A stretch of 64,000 nucleotides of DNA from Prosopocoilus inquinatus (Eukaryota > Arthropoda > Insecta > Coleoptera > Lucanidae): NCBI GenBank assembly GCA_036172665.1, contig CM069870.1, forward strand, positions 27,192,001 through 27,256,000. Direction: 5' to 3'. This document shows positions 1 through 11,759 of this stretch, one piece after another; positions within the stretch are counted from its first letter, which is position 1; each line of letters starts with the position of its first letter. The translations under genes and the position numbers were made by a program. The notes under the pieces are model-generated. The model saw nothing but the letters and a program-made list of their open reading frames with translations, was not told where the DNA came from and did no database searches.

Positions 1-1849
1 TAATACAGGTAATTAAATTTAACAAAATAAATATCTAATGCTATTAGAGAACTTATAAAACTACAAGTAATGTTAATATGGATTAAGTTTCAATGCAGTT
101 TTGAATTATATGTTGTATGTTCCTTTAAAGTTATTAAACCGTAAAGTTTATATTATCAAAAATTTTTAGACATTTATTTCACTCTTATTACATTTACTAA
201 TATTACATTTATTAATATATAAAAGTTCTTGAAAGCATTATTAAACTTAAGAAATATCCGACATTTTAATAATTCCTTAAAGAAATACATTTATTTATAC
301 AATTTAAAATTTACAGAAATCTCTTAATCTCTTACATTAACACATTAATAATTAAAGAAATATTCAAATTTCATGTTCTATGCTAAGTTTGTTATTGTTA
401 TTGTTATTTTGAAAAAAAAAATTAATTATTTTCAACGCTTTTCTGCAAACTATAAGGAACCGTATACAAACTTTGCTAAAGGAATTTGAGATTTTGCTTA
501 TAGCTTTATTATAAAAAAGAACAAATTAACAAAAATGTACAAATAAAACATAAATGAAACAAAAATTCACTTCATTCCAAAGTCCATAAAGTCCAATCGA
601 ACTCAATTTTCTTGTCGCTTATGAATATCGTTGTAGACCACTTTTTCGCACACAGGCGGATTCAAATTTTAAAGTAATGTTTTATCGCTCAGGTCTATTG
701 CCCAAAAAGAGTTTGATAATAAAGCGGGAATTTTCATAGAATAATTACCCTCATGCAAAAATTAATTTTTAAAAAATATTTGCTTTTCTAAAGATTTTTA
801 TACAGCAAATAGATTTCTTTTGTAGCTAATTTTTAAAACATACTTGTAAATTAATAAGTGCTTCTTCAGGCACTACAAAAATGCTTAGAATTGCCAGAAG
901 ACCTGGTTTGTATTTCCTGGTAACTGTACCGAGGATGGTGCTTCAAGTGTGAAGATTGTATGCCAAGGAAGGTTTTAAAAATCGTCAAACAGTGACAACT
1001 TCATTGATAAATAAAACAATGAACCATCGAGTGTCAACTGTCATTTTTGCCGGAAGCAAATAAAATGTTGTATTTTAAACCCAACTCTGAAAAAAAGTCA
1101 AAATGAAATTTCATGACGTGGTCTATACTTCAACAATACTTTTTTATCATTAATGAAAGTCCACTGATAAAATATTTGCATGCCCAGTACCTTTTGGCTG
1201 CGATGCATTAACTTTTCACCAATATGACAGAGTGATAACAAGAAATAACAATAATCACTGAATGTAAATGGATGCGATTGATGATTCGACAATTTTCTTG
1301 GATTAGGGCAGTTAAATAGTACCTCATTGAACAATTGTATTTCACTTTACTGAAACTTATTAGGTTGGATATAGTAAATATAATCCTTGCCTGACAGAAA
1401 ATAAAAAACTTTAAACTTCCAAATAAAATATAAATTCTGGTGTACATAAAGAAACACTTTAGACTCTTACGCCTGTGATGTTCGAAATTTTCTGTCCGCA
1501 ATTGTATGTTTATGGAAACGAATAGTACAGTTGTGGCCTTTGAAAATTAGTACACTTTGGCAAACTGATCCTAAATCTGTTTCTAACCATGACTCAGATC
1601 ACTATGGATTTGTTAAATTTGATACTGATATAAAAATGATAGTTGAAGTTTTGATTTACACTTTACAAAATTAAGAATCTTTGACATTGATGCGACTATA
1701 CGAATAAAGTGCTTTATCATTTTATACAAACGTGGGTATAAAATACGAGAAGAGCCAGCTCGTAGTATCCCCCACTCGTCGACGGTAAATGGAACTTTAA
1801 TTTCAATATATCGTTTTGACAACTTACAGCGCGAATCATTTAAAATGCT
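1..1849. other. AT-rich sequence without recognised gene
   Basis: Only short, low-complexity open frames are present and none resembles a known family. A roughly 45-base segment at 1749-1795 recurs in diverged form at 56485-56525, so part of this region is repeat-derived. Confidence 0.5.
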
Positions 1850-1979
1850 GCTCTGTTCAAAAGTAAGGCTTCTGTGATCAAAACAAAGGCCGATTTGTTT
1901 TGCAAAGACGTAATCGCAATCGGCCTTTATTTGTTTGCTTGTTTGTTTGATAACAGCGGCTTTACTGTGGAACAGGGCG
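1850..1979. repeat. Hairpin MITE-like element
   Basis: The left arm (1850-1898) and the reverse complement of the right arm (about 1919-1979) match with a few gaps. Both begin near GCTCTGTTC/GCCCTGTTC and share the inner core AAAGGCCGAT. The single-stranded form would fold into a long hairpin. No open frame lies inside. The class is not assigned because the target duplication is unclear. Confidence 0.6.
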
Positions 1980-2169
1980 ACTTTTTAAGAATGATTTTTA
2001 AATGATTCAAAAAACAGCAGTAATTTTTAACAGACTGCCAAGTGTTTAAATTTTGAGCTGAAGTAACAATTATTACGAAGTAAATTATTAGCTATTAGTG
2101 TTAAGAGAATTAATGCCGCAATTAGCAAAGGTCTAACTCAAAAATAAAAAAATGACCTACTAAAGGAGC

Positions 2170-2946
2170 GTTGTTACATTTGTTTGAGAACTTCTGGTCG
2201 ATCGTGCGTAAGGACATCATAGAATAAAGCTCCAGCAAAAGTCAAGGTCAAATGCTTGATCGCATTTTTAAAAGCTGTGATGTTTTATGTAAACATAATA
2301 CCAAATTCATAGTGTCCCGATAGTTGCTCATGTGTGCAATTTGATTAAAGAAGACCATTTTAAATCTACTCTCACTGATTATAGAATTAAATTTGTTTTA
2401 ATAGGTAATCGACAATAATTAGATTTTAGTATGAATCACATAAACATAAACATTGTTCTTTATTGAATAACTAAAGAGTCTTCAATAACGACAAGACTAA
2501 ATAAATAAATAAATACGTAAAATGAACAAGCATTCGACAATAATTTAAGTAAAAGATAGGTTCTTTGTCAGATGCTCCTCGATGTCATTTATTTGTAGTG
2601 AAAGCAAAACAAAATAATCAAACCATAAATGAAGGGACGATGAATACCGACGTGCGTTGTTTACGATAATTTTTAGAATGTTACCTTAAATGTTTTTATT
2701 TCCTAACTCTTACTTATTGTTACACTTTTGTCAGCAGAAAATTAACTTAATTAATCCAGTCAGTAATGTCACAAACGTGATGGATGTTTATTTTCTTTTG
2801 GTATGGAATTGCTGAGCGAAGATTTTATTGACCCAGTGCCCTTCATTTCGATGACGCTTTATTGCTTTATGTTTTGTTTATAATGTAATGTTTTGCTTAG
2901 AAAAATCCACACACGATCGGTCAGAGGTTCTCAAACAAAAAGACTC
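2170..2946. repeat. Distant inverted repeat pair, possible old DNA transposon
   Basis: About 35 bases at 2178-2216 (core TTTGTTTGAGAAC) match the reverse complement of 2903-2946 with few differences. The interval of about 770 bases is AT-rich and has no recognisable protein. It could be an old non-autonomous transposon or two independent copies of a short repeat. Confidence 0.3.
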
Positions 2947-4040
2947 CGGGCTCTTCTGGGGCTTTAATTTCTTACATTTTTCACCAAAAAAATTAAGATA
3001 TGTAGAATTCGTTTTCTTAAGTCATGAAGAACTTACAGTTTTAATATGTGAAACTTATTTGATGACACCCTGTACTGTGTAATTTTACTGGTAAATGCGT
3101 TTATTAAATTTATTACTAATTTTTTCAATAAATATCTATTCCTTTTGTTTTTAAAGTTGGTTTTTGTATAAATGCAAGTCAGACAAAAAAAATACACATT
3201 TATTTTAAACAAATTTATTTCATATTATTTGATGTCATTACAAAAAAATTGCAAAAGTTTGTAAGAGCGCTAATAAATAGAAACAGACGCGCATATTTAT
3301 ATTCCGTTCTATTCTAAATATTTTTGGAGTATATTACTAAAAGTAATATTCAAGAACTTGTTGGAAATTTTAATAATACTTCAGGAAGTGTTTTCTTGTT
3401 ATACTTTTTTTTAATAAACTTCAAATATTCGATGTCCACGTATATTCAAAAAGGAAGCCTCGGAAAAGAATGTGCTTTACTCTTTACAAAATGACAAAAG
3501 AAGCTCGGCCGAACAACAACGGGAATATCGAGCAAAAGTTACATAATGGTCAAACAAAGTCGGGCAACTGGAGTACAGTAGTCGTTTAAAATGAAGCCGC
3601 TTCGCTGGCTAGAAAAGAACTGTACATGAAAAACTTTGATACATGAAAAGTACGTTCCTTTCTATTTAGAGCACAAACTTGCCGGAACGTGTCCTTATTC
3701 CATGACCCTTGTCTTCATTATTTCTTTTCTAAGTAGATGTTACATGTGATAACTGGAGGTATTTATTTCTTTAATAAGGTCACTCTACTGCTCAAAATCA
3801 CGACAATGAGAAATGAAAAAGATATAATACGTCGTTCCAGTTTTGATTACATCGTACCCGATTTTAATAAAACATGAAGGAAATTTATTTTCGTTCTATA
3901 ATAAAAAATAATAAAAGAATTTCATTATAAACGACTACTTTAAATATCCGTTATTTCTGAAGAGAAAATAAATTTTGTATATATTTATGGTTTTCAAACA
4001 AAACACACTAACTAAAACCTGATAAATGGGCACAAATGGT
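2947..4040. other. No recognised feature
   Basis: AT-rich sequence with scattered stops in all frames. I see no gene, RNA or repeat I can name here. Confidence 0.4.
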
Positions 4041-4049
4041 ATTTTCTTA

Positions 4050-5326
4050 TTACTACTGAATCTAGTAGGTCTACAATTGTTAGCGTTTATCAACTGTCAT
4101 ATTTGAAAAATTTGACGTTTGTCGCCTATAATTCTATTGACAGTTCCTATCCAAGTGAACTACTTTTGTTTGTACAGCATTTGAGAAAAAGTAATTTTGT
4201 GTAAACATGGAAATCTCGCATGAAAATTTTCGTGCCGTGAACTTTTACGATTTCAAATGTGGTCTAACGCCGAAACAATGCCTCGATCGGCTTCATTTGG
4301 CTTTTGGAGATGAAGCACCATCAAAGAGCAGTGTTTATAATTGGTTTGCCGAATTCCAGCGTGGACGTACGTCTCTCAGTGACGAATTTCGTGAAGGTCG
4401 TCCATCAACATCTGTTGTTGCCACTAATGTAGATGCTGTGCGTGAAATGCTTGAGCGAGATCGACATGTGACATACTGTGAGATTCAAGCATCCTTACGC
4501 ATTGACAAGAAAGCAATACACCAGATTTTGCATTATCATTTGAACGTACGAAAGCTTTGCAGTCGTTGGATCCCACAGAATTTAACAGAAGCGCAAAAGC
4601 AGGGTCGTGTCAAATGGTGCGAAGAAATGCTCAAGAAATTCAATGGAGATCGTTCAAATTTAGTTTATAACATCGTTACTGGTGACGAAACGTGAATTTA
4701 TTCATACGAGCCAGAAAGTAAACAACAATCTACCGTTTGGGTATTTCAAAATGAACCAAAACCAACTAAAGTTGTCCATTCACGCAGTGCTGCGAAGCAA
4801 ATGATTGCTTGTTTCTTTGGTTTAACTGAACATGTAGCAACTGTGGCGTTAGAGGATCGAAAAATCGTGAATGCTGATTGGTATACTACAATTCGTTTGC
4901 CGGAAGTCATCGATCAAATAAAAAGAAACAATCGAAATCGACGAATTATTCTCCATCATGACAACGCCAGCTATCACTCAGCCCGTCAAACAGTTGATTT
5001 TTTGTCCAACAAAAAAGTTGAATTAATGACTCATTGTCCATATTCACCTGATTTATCACCTAATGATTTCTTTTGTTCCCAAATATCAAAAATAAAATGC
5101 GTGGTGAGCGATTTTCGTCGGCTGAAGCAGCGGTTGAAACATTCGGGACACTGGTTTCTGAGGTACCATCTTTAGAGTGGAAAACGTGATTTAGAAATTG
5201 GTTCGAGCGTATGCAAAAGTGTATTGACGACAAAGGTTAATACTTCGAAAAACAATGATACCGTTTATCAAATTTCATATGCGTTTCTTCATACCGTTTC
5301 CAGAAACTTTCCCAGCAGCCCACGTA
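4050..5326 (+). mobile_element. mariner element copy (approximate ends)
   Basis: The transposase pseudogene sits in a unit of normal mariner length (about 1.25 kb). The right edge is taken where another TA-targeting element begins with TACAGGG at 5327. I could not match the two terminal inverted repeats, so the left end is approximate. Confidence 0.6.
4207..5240 (+). pseudogene. mariner-family (DD34D) transposase, inactivated
   Basis: This encodes a cut-and-paste transposase of the mariner family, which binds terminal inverted repeats through an N-terminal helix-turn-helix and inserts at TA dinucleotides. Frame 1 (4207-4695) holds the HTH region (FRAVNFYDFKCG..., SSVYNWFAEFQRG) and the W[VI]PxxL-type linker (RWIPQNL). 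It ends at GDET, where the expected Trp codon TGG has become TGA. The frame reopens after that stop: the second acid is in ILHHDNA (within 4801-5175) and the third in YSPDLSPND. Exactly 34 residues lie between these two aspartates, which fixes the DD34D class. Just after NDFF a frameshift moves the conserved C-terminal part (FSSAEAAVETF..., NWFERMQKCIDDKG) to another frame, which carries further stops. All catalytic acids survive, but the protein cannot be made whole, so this is a relatively young dead copy. The start is the ATG heading the HTH region. Confidence 0.93.
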
Positions 5327-5540
5327 TACAGGGTACTGCATTGATAAACGCAATACAGGAAATCCTATGTTAATTTAAAGGTACTCGAATGTTGGTTTCC
5401 TTAATTATTTTATATCAAAATTGCATTTAGTTTTTTCAAAGTGCTCTTCAAGATGAATGTAGTTTGAGAATATTTCATTTGCTCGGTTTCAAGATATTTT
5501 AAAAAGAGTGCTCTGAAGCAATGTGTTGCAACTGCTACAA
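5327..5540 (+). repeat. Single arm of the 46743/48151 foldback family
   Basis: Beginning TACAGGGTACTGCATT, this segment aligns over about 200 bases with both arms of the element at 46743-48151. Shared blocks include GGAAATCC(C/T)ATGTTAATTTAAAGG and the CTCGAAT.TTGG stretch. It directly abuts the right end of the mariner copy. The partner arm is not visible nearby, so this is a truncated copy or an old insertion site. Confidence 0.6.
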
Positions 5541-6439
5541 GATATACTCTTACTGTTCTTCCTGTTTTTTCTAGATTTAGAATTATCCCAGTCCCAGATA
5601 GGAGCGAAAACCTTGCACAAATAATACTCGTGAAATCCATTGCAATCCAAACCAACTTCAAACAGATTTTTACATTTACTATTTAAAAGAAATCGACGAC
5701 ATTAAATTATAAATTTCGGCAAACAAAAAAAAACTGTATGTTAATAATCAGGAGATTTTAAAATGCTTCTGACACTTTCTCTTACTGTTTCCAATCGATA
5801 TGAAGTTTCTGTATGAAATAAACATGATACAATTTCTGGCACTCTTAAAATCATATGAAACAGCAAAGGTTCTAAAAATAAAGTTTATTCCGACACGGAT
5901 CAGTTCACAATTTCCGAGATATTCAATATGTGCAGGCATCATTCACGAAAAGCGATGTAAATCAGTTCCCATAGATCACAAATTCATATGTTCTCCTTCA
6001 ATATATTCGTGCCAATCTTGGATATTGAACGTCGCCCATATAGTATTTTATACGTAGTGAATTTATTTCCGGTGAAATTGCGAAATTGTTTATGTGGAGT
6101 AACCTTCCGAATGAATAATACAGGATGAATTGAATTTGATGGACCGGTTAGTTCTCTCGTTTACGGTGTTCGAGCGCGTGGGTTTATTTCAGGCCAACAG
6201 AAAATTCATCAGTGATTGCATGCACAGCACCTACGTGCGTGCATTTGTCGTACAAATCGTGCACATCAATTTTCAGAACTGGAATGTAATCGAAAATTTT
6301 TCTGCGAAACAAAAAAAAGTTACTAAATGGATATACTTTTCTAGAAAACGTGAAATATGAAGAAATATATTGGGTGTTTATATCTGCGTCCAGAGTGATG
6401 TGAATGCTTTATTGTTTGAATACGTGATTACACCATGAG

Positions 6440-6590
6440 TTTTTTAAAATTTGTATACATGGTTACTGTGTATACTTTTATTTAAAAAAAACATCAACGC
6501 ATTGTTTTACTGCAATCTTTAGGCAAAGCCTCGACTTGTTTTTTTTTAAAATAAAAGTATACACAGTTGCTATATGTATATACAAATAAA
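6440..6590. repeat. Small inverted-repeat element
   Basis: About 40 bases at 6447-6490 (core AGTATACACAGT in the reverse sense) are inversely repeated at 6537-6585, with GTATACA near each outer edge. The loop is about 45 bases. It is a short hairpin MITE or palindromic repeat with no coding content. Confidence 0.5.
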
Positions 6591-6821
6591 AAACGCATAG
6601 TAAATGGACCGCGCGCTAACTACAACCCACTGGACACCAAATTAAAAAAAAAAAAAAACAAATACAAATATGTACAGGGAATACCAAAATGCACTGACGG
6701 TTTTCGGGATGGAATAACTTTATAATAATTGAACATAATAACAATATAAAAACAATATCTGTATCTACATCTCTGATTGTTGTTCTTTTCTTTAAAAATC
6801 GAAAGGCTTAGAGCAGAAATA

Positions 6822-6911
6822 ATAAAGTCTAGTTGACCGAAAGCTTGAACTTGGTTAAGGCTATACTTTTAACATTGTCAATCTTTTAATTTTCGGTCAA
6901 CTAGACTTTAT
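6822..6911. repeat. 90-base MITE with 21-base perfect TIRs
   Basis: The ends ATAAAGTCTAGTTGACCGAA (6822 on) and their inverse (to 6911) are identical over 21 bases. The element is about 90 bases long with an AT-rich centre. The perfect arms suggest recent insertion or selection on the stem. Confidence 0.65.
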
Positions 6912-6925
6912 AATACGTGACCTAA

Positions 6926-7223
6926 GGCCCGGGTTTTTCAATTGATTGGTAAAGTGATGGTTATTTACCACTAAATTTAACCTCTTTGGTAACGTGCTTG
7001 TTAAACAAAATCTCCATTTTCAATTATAGATCAAATACCAAAGAAGTAGAGTCGTACAGTTGCTCGTACACATTTATGTTTATCGCTACCAAGCAAATTT
7101 ACTGGCTGTTAGTTTATCTCCTTGTCATTGTTAAGGCTACCAATACTTTGATAAACTTATTTTCTGTGCTAACGATCGGATAACACTAACAGTCACTTTA
7201 CCAATCGATTGAAAAACCGGGCC
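6926..7223. mobile_element. PIF/Harbinger-like MITE
   Basis: The ends begin GGCCCGGGTTTTTCAAT and, inverted, GGCCCGGTTTTTCAAT; the arms stay similar for about 38 bases. TAA flanks both sides, matching the 3-base target preference of PIF/Harbinger elements, whose termini commonly start GGSCC. The roughly 300-base interior codes for nothing recognisable. Confidence 0.6.
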
Positions 7224-7469
7224 TAAGAGAGCTTTCTGCTTCTGCTACACATTTTTCTCGTCATCGCACGAAACCATCTATTACTCTGCTCAGAATCTGC
7301 AGTGGAACTGCTTCTATTTCGTTGTAATATTTTTGAGCTCTTGAAAACCTGTACATTGCCGTACTACAAGACTTTAAAAATCCCCATAAAAATGTTCGGC
7401 ACTATGATCGGGCTGGCAAGTTTAGCAGAGTGATGTACGATTTCGTACAACGCCTCGCTTTGACTAGAA

Positions 7470-8170
7470 TAAGGGTTCTCAACCCTTTTTAAACATCGAC
7501 CCCTTACAAGAAAATGAAAATGTCCTTTGACCCCCTTTCAAATTTAATTAAATTGCAATCTGTGATTCTATTTGATTTTATTTAATTTGTATTTCTTAAT
7601 TATAAACCTATTGTCTTTTGTCTTTTCTTGTTTCGATTTGATTTTATCTTATACTTGAATTGTTACTTTGATTTATTTGTTTTTCTTTTCTTCAAACTTT
7701 CGGTTAAAAATTCATTAACGCTTTCGATACGATTTGACTTACAATTACTTAGTTAATTTTATAGAATTTTTATTTTCACCTCATCTTCATCTACGATCAC
7801 CTTTTGTTATTTTTATTTCTCATTTTACTTTATTTAATTCTATTTTTCACATAAGTAATTGATCGAACTTTCTTTTTTTTTCAGAGAATATGAAACAAAT
7901 AAAAAGGCTTTTTTTTATTCGATTTTATTTGACTCGCTTTTTTAGCTTTCTGTTTATCAAGTTTTGTTTTTGTATTTTCTTTTGTTTGATTTTTTTACAC
8001 GATTTTAATTTTTAATTATCACTTGATCGTCTTTCCTGCTTTTTTTCTTTCTCTCGATTTGAGTTTATTTTACACTTTAATTGTGTCGATTGATCGCTAT
8101 TTTTGTTTTCTCTAGTTTTGACTTTATTTTAATATTTAAATGCTAACCGATAGTCCTATTTAATTAATAT
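7470..8170 (+). repeat. hAT-like end followed by T-rich degenerate tandem array
   Basis: The segment opens with TAAGGGTTCTCAACC, a hAT-style terminus. It continues as pyrimidine-rich sequence made of diverged units containing TTTCGATTTGATTTTAT, TTTGTTTT and TATAAACC(T). The reverse complement of 44000-45032 has the same order: a CAGGGGTTTCCAAAC-like end, a GACC...CCTTTCAAATTT block, then the same kind of units. The two are therefore copies of one element family with an internally repetitive body. The right end was not found. Confidence 0.5.
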
Positions 8171-8988
8171 TTATAGATTAAGTTTTTAAATGTGTTTATT
8201 CAGGCTGTCCATTCCTCGAGCCTTAGCATGGAGACCTCACTTATCTTAACAGATACGAGGTCGGTTAAATTAGGAAAAACTTTCGTAATTTCAAACTAAT
8301 TAATAATCTGAAAAGTAACTTAACTCCATTTTATTTCATTTTTAATTTTCGTCTTTATTTTTTGTATCGAAAACCGAAAAAGCTAGACGATTAAAACTTT
8401 TTACGGAAAATCTAAATCTGTCATTACATTTACCAGATAAGTCAATATTGTAGAAATACAATTGTCAACTTATTTCTTATGGACACCATCTTGGATTTTC
8501 ATATCTCTAAGTAAAGATCTAATAGTGTACCACACATTATGGTTAATTTGACATTTTGATTGAAATTTCAATTTTTTAATTTTTATGAAGATTGCTGTGG
8601 GAGCTACCAAGATTTCTGATTTATAGACCAATTTTAACAGCGGATGAAATTCTATAAGCTTAAAAACCGCTGAACTGTTACTTTAGAAATGTGGTCTGCA
8701 TATCCTACATCATTTTATTCTCAGCGTGACGTCAATATTGTCAATAGGCGAACTGATCATCAGTGAAGATCGGCCAACTTACTGCGAAAGAAGGGGCTGA
8801 GTTTTAATCAAATTGCTTACGGGCATTGTCAACTACTCTTTCAAACATGGACATGGTCAATTATTCTCAATACATTTAGCAGCACAGGTATAAGAGATAA
8901 AACACGCTAAAAACAATGTTGTCACTTTCGGCAAAATTAACAAAATTATAACGTGGGTATTCTGAGATGAAATTAACAAATTGCCTAT
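8171..8988. other. No recognised feature
   Basis: AT-rich non-coding sequence. Nothing beyond short chance frames is visible. Confidence 0.35.
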
Positions 8989-9233
8989 TGAGTATAGGGA
9001 TGGAGTATAAGGTGTTTCGCCAATCGCTGCAAATTCTAAAAAAAGTACCGCGTAGTATGTCCGGGCCTCCACCCTATTACTGACGCGGTACTTTTTTTGC
9101 AGCGATTGGAAAATACCTTATTCTATATACTATATCCCTATACCCAATACGCATAATATGGTACAAGCCCAGGCATGTTACGTTCTCGATACTTTTCTTG
9201 GAATTTGCAGCGATTGGCAAAATACCTTATACC
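8989..9233. repeat. Palindromic element with an extra third arm
   Basis: 8989-9060 and 9078-9145 are inverted copies sharing GGGTATAGGGAT, CCAATCGCTGC and AAAAAAAGTACCGCGT. A third partial arm (TTGCAGCGATTGGCAAAATACCTTATA, 9197-9233) repeats the outer block without its own partner. No coding content. Confidence 0.6.
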
Positions 9234-9690
9234 GAACACTCGCTTGCGGGGGTATAACACAGCCGAAAGGAAAAATAAATATATAAAGTTTCAGATTACC
9301 CAATATTTATATTTTTTACCACTACACAATATGACGACTTGATTTTCGTATGCCGAAAAGGAAGTTAACTTGCAAACTAAACAGAAGTAGGTAAATCATG
9401 CTAAACAATTTCCGCAGCGAGTGCACCTCAGCGCATCGATGACAGAATTTTGTTAATAAATTATACCAACTAAGGTCACTAAATCAGCACACTTATGTGT
9501 TCAGGTAATGCCATTATATTCCCATTCCGAGATTATTGTGTAACAATGATAATAAATAAAAAAGTCGCAAGAGAAACAAGGAAATCCACACTTTTAGGGA
9601 ATTCTGCTTACTACGAAGGTTACTACGATGGTAGTAGTTTACGGTCGACTGTCAAAAATGTATTAGGTTATGTTATTCTCCGCAGCCGTA

Positions 9691-10124
9691 GGTTGCGTTA
9701 AGTGAACGGTTATTTTGAGCAAAATCATTAAGTCAGCGGTCAGACTGTACCACATGATCAATCAGCTGATTAGAAAAATTGGTCGCGATTTAAAATGTGA
9801 CCAGCGTGGTCTGAAACGTTAAGTGGTTAGTCGGACCAATTTGATCGATCAGAATAGCAAATACAGGTGATGTGAAATAAGGTTTGTAGCTAAAAGTTAG
9901 ATATATTACTTTTTTATTACCCAAAGGTTTAAACGAAGTAAACCCGTGGCGTATTTTACTAATTTCGAAACTTTAGAGATCCTTTCAAAACTTGTTCCAT
10001 TCCCGCCCTCTTCTGTCATAATTTACAATCACAGTGCCTATATAGCCATTAACTGTGGCCGTTAAGTGAGCGGTTAGTAAAGTCCGACCACTTTGGTCAG
10101 AATTGCCGTTGACTTAACGCAACC
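9691..10124. mobile_element. MITE with GGTTGCGTTAAGT ends
   Basis: The ends GGTTGCGTTAAGTGAACGG and (inverse of the right end) GGTTGCGTTAAGTCAACGG match at 18 of 19 bases; the arm motifs continue inward as variants of GTGAGCGGTTAGT. The length is about 434 bases, there is no transposase, and AT-rich flanks include TA on both sides. It lies about 220 bases upstream of the scramblase gene and could influence its promoter. Confidence 0.6.
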
Positions 10125-10340
10125 ATATTAAAATGCCATTTGTGAAACGTCACTTTGATTATCAAACTTTCGACTGTGTTTTTTTATACGTAGACGAGAT
10201 TATTGTGCGATAAGGATGGACAGAAAAAAATCACTAATGTCGCTACTTGAACACGAAGTGAGTCGATTTAGAACCTTAATTCTACTCTGTTAATCTGACA
10301 TCCATTATGACAACCTGAAAGTGATCCACACGATGGTCGA

Positions 10341-11012
10341 ATGAATATACCGCAAGAAAATCCTAACTGCCCAAATGGATTGGAATGCCTTACTACGATT
10401 AGTCAATTACTGGTTCAGCAAAAAGTTGAATTATTACAGGTACTAACCGGATTCCGAGTCAAAAACAAATACACCATAAAAAACAGCCTGGGCCAAAAAA
10501 TATACTTCGCTATCGAAGAAAATGATTGGATAACTAGAAATTCGTACGGCCCTGACCGGCCTTTCGAAATGAAAATTTTCGATAAATACCGAAAACATGT
10601 GATCAATTTGGACCGTCCTTTGGCCACCGCTTGTTGTCCGCGTTGTTTACATACCATGGAAGTTTCAGCTCCACCAGGCACCATCGTAGGAACCATTAAA
10701 CAAAAATATCCCTTTTTAAAACACATATTTGATATCAAAAATGGCGGTGGTGATGTTGTATTACAGATCAGAGGACCACTTTTCAGATTCGTTGGTCCAA
10801 ATCGCGACGTTGAATTCATAATATTATCTGCTAACGACAATACTCAAGTAGGAAAAATTTCTAGACAATGGAGTGGACTTCCTCGCGAGATGTTTACCTA
10901 CTGTTTTAATTATGGTATTACATTTCCCGTAGATTTGGACGTTAGAATGAAGGCAGTCGTGCTTGGGGCATGTTTCTTAATCGACGCCATGTTCTATGAA
11001 GACCAAACTTAA
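10341..11012 (+). CDS. Phospholipid scramblase family protein, single exon
   Basis: Scramblases (PLSCR family) are membrane-attached proteins linked to Ca2+-dependent loss of lipid asymmetry; several also act in the nucleus or in signalling. The 223-residue frame is intact from a plausible ATG to TAA. Family blocks appear in order: CPNGLECLTTISQLLVQQ near the N terminus, VELLQVLTGF and NKYTIKNSLGQ (about 30-55), APPGT (about 110), the GDVVLQIRGP block (about 138), KISRQWSGLPREMFT (about 173-187), FPVDLDVRMK (about 196-205), and the C-terminal hydrophobic helix AVVLGACFLIDAMF. The usual Pro-rich N-terminal extension is missing. The Cys-rich palmitoylation cluster is reduced (ACCPRCLH). The Ca2+-binding-loop segment, typically DADNFG, reads YCFNYG and so lacks its first acidic ligands. 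The lack of introns and of the N-terminal region suggests a retrocopy or rapidly diverging paralogue, but the frame is open throughout. AATAAA lies 38 bases after the stop. Confidence 0.9.
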   Translation: MNIPQENPNCPNGLECLTTISQLLVQQKVELLQVLTGFRVKNKYTIKNSLGQKIYFAIEENDWITRNSYGPDRPFEMKIFDKYRKHVINLDRPLATACCPRCLHTMEVSAPPGTIVGTIKQKYPFLKHIFDIKNGGGDVVLQIRGPLFRFVGPNRDVEFIILSANDNTQVGKISRQWSGLPREMFTYCFNYGITFPVDLDVRMKAVVLGACFLIDAMFYEDQT

Positions 11013-11049
11013 CGAAGAATTATTACAAACAGAAGATTAATTACATACT

Positions 11050-11055
11050 AATAAA
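11050..11055 (+). terminator. Poly(A) signal of the scramblase gene
   Basis: AATAAA occurs 38 bases downstream of the scramblase stop codon, a usual place for a cleavage and polyadenylation signal in a compact 3'UTR. Confidence 0.5.
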
Positions 11056-11659
11056 AATGATAGAATATTACAATATCAAAGAAAATAGCTAAATCCATTC
11101 TAAGAGTCTGATGCTCTTTAATGCACCTAAGCATAAATAATACATGTATAAAAATGTTTTTATAATATTTATTTGTCTACCTGAAACTTACCTAGGTAAT
11201 GGGACAAGGAGCAACAGTGGATATTGCGACTTAGCTAAACTCACAATATTAGTTACAAAAGCTGATAATAAAGGAGATACAAGGCGTTAAAATAAAAATT
11301 TTAATTTAATTTTTCTTTCTTGTCAAGTTTTCGACATACTGCTTTAAAAAGTCACATATTAACATACCGCTTGTGATGGTATGGGGATGTATCTGCACGA
11401 AGTGCAGGTAAAGTCTGTAAAAAAGTAACAATTTATGAACGAGTGTAGGGAGTTAAACGGCACAATTGGCAAGGAAACGATAACTATCGACATGTGCCTC
11501 ATCAAGACAGTATAACCAAAGTGTATGGTGTTGACAATTTAGAGATAAATGACAACAAATGGAGCACAAACTATGAAACCGAATACACATCTATTACAAC
11601 ACTTAGTGAAACTCTCATTATTGTTTATTGTAAAAGAAAAACGAAACACGGGAAGACAA

Positions 11660-11745
11660 AAAAATTCTGTCACAAACGCGAATCCAACTTAGGTCTCTCG
11701 GTTTCATGCTAAATGCTTTAGCCATTAAGTTATTGTAACTCTGAA
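11660..11745 (-). mobile_element. tRNA-derived SINE head
   Basis: On the minus strand TGGCTAAAGCA resembles a pol III A box and AGTTGGATTC a B box, spaced as in a tRNA, with ACCGAGAGACCTAAG between them. The same core (ACCGAGAGACCTAAG) recurs on the minus strand near 46650, which supports a dispersed SINE rather than a functional tRNA. The acceptor stem is not conserved. Confidence 0.55.
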
Positions 11746-11759
11746 GTTCGAAGGTATTA

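Noticed and set aside
1208..1501. 97-residue minus-strand open frame as a gene
   Set aside because: Rich in Ile/Phe/Ser/Tyr as expected from AT-rich non-coding DNA; no family resemblance.
10415..10840. 141-residue minus-strand open frame
   Set aside because: Antisense shadow of the scramblase coding region.
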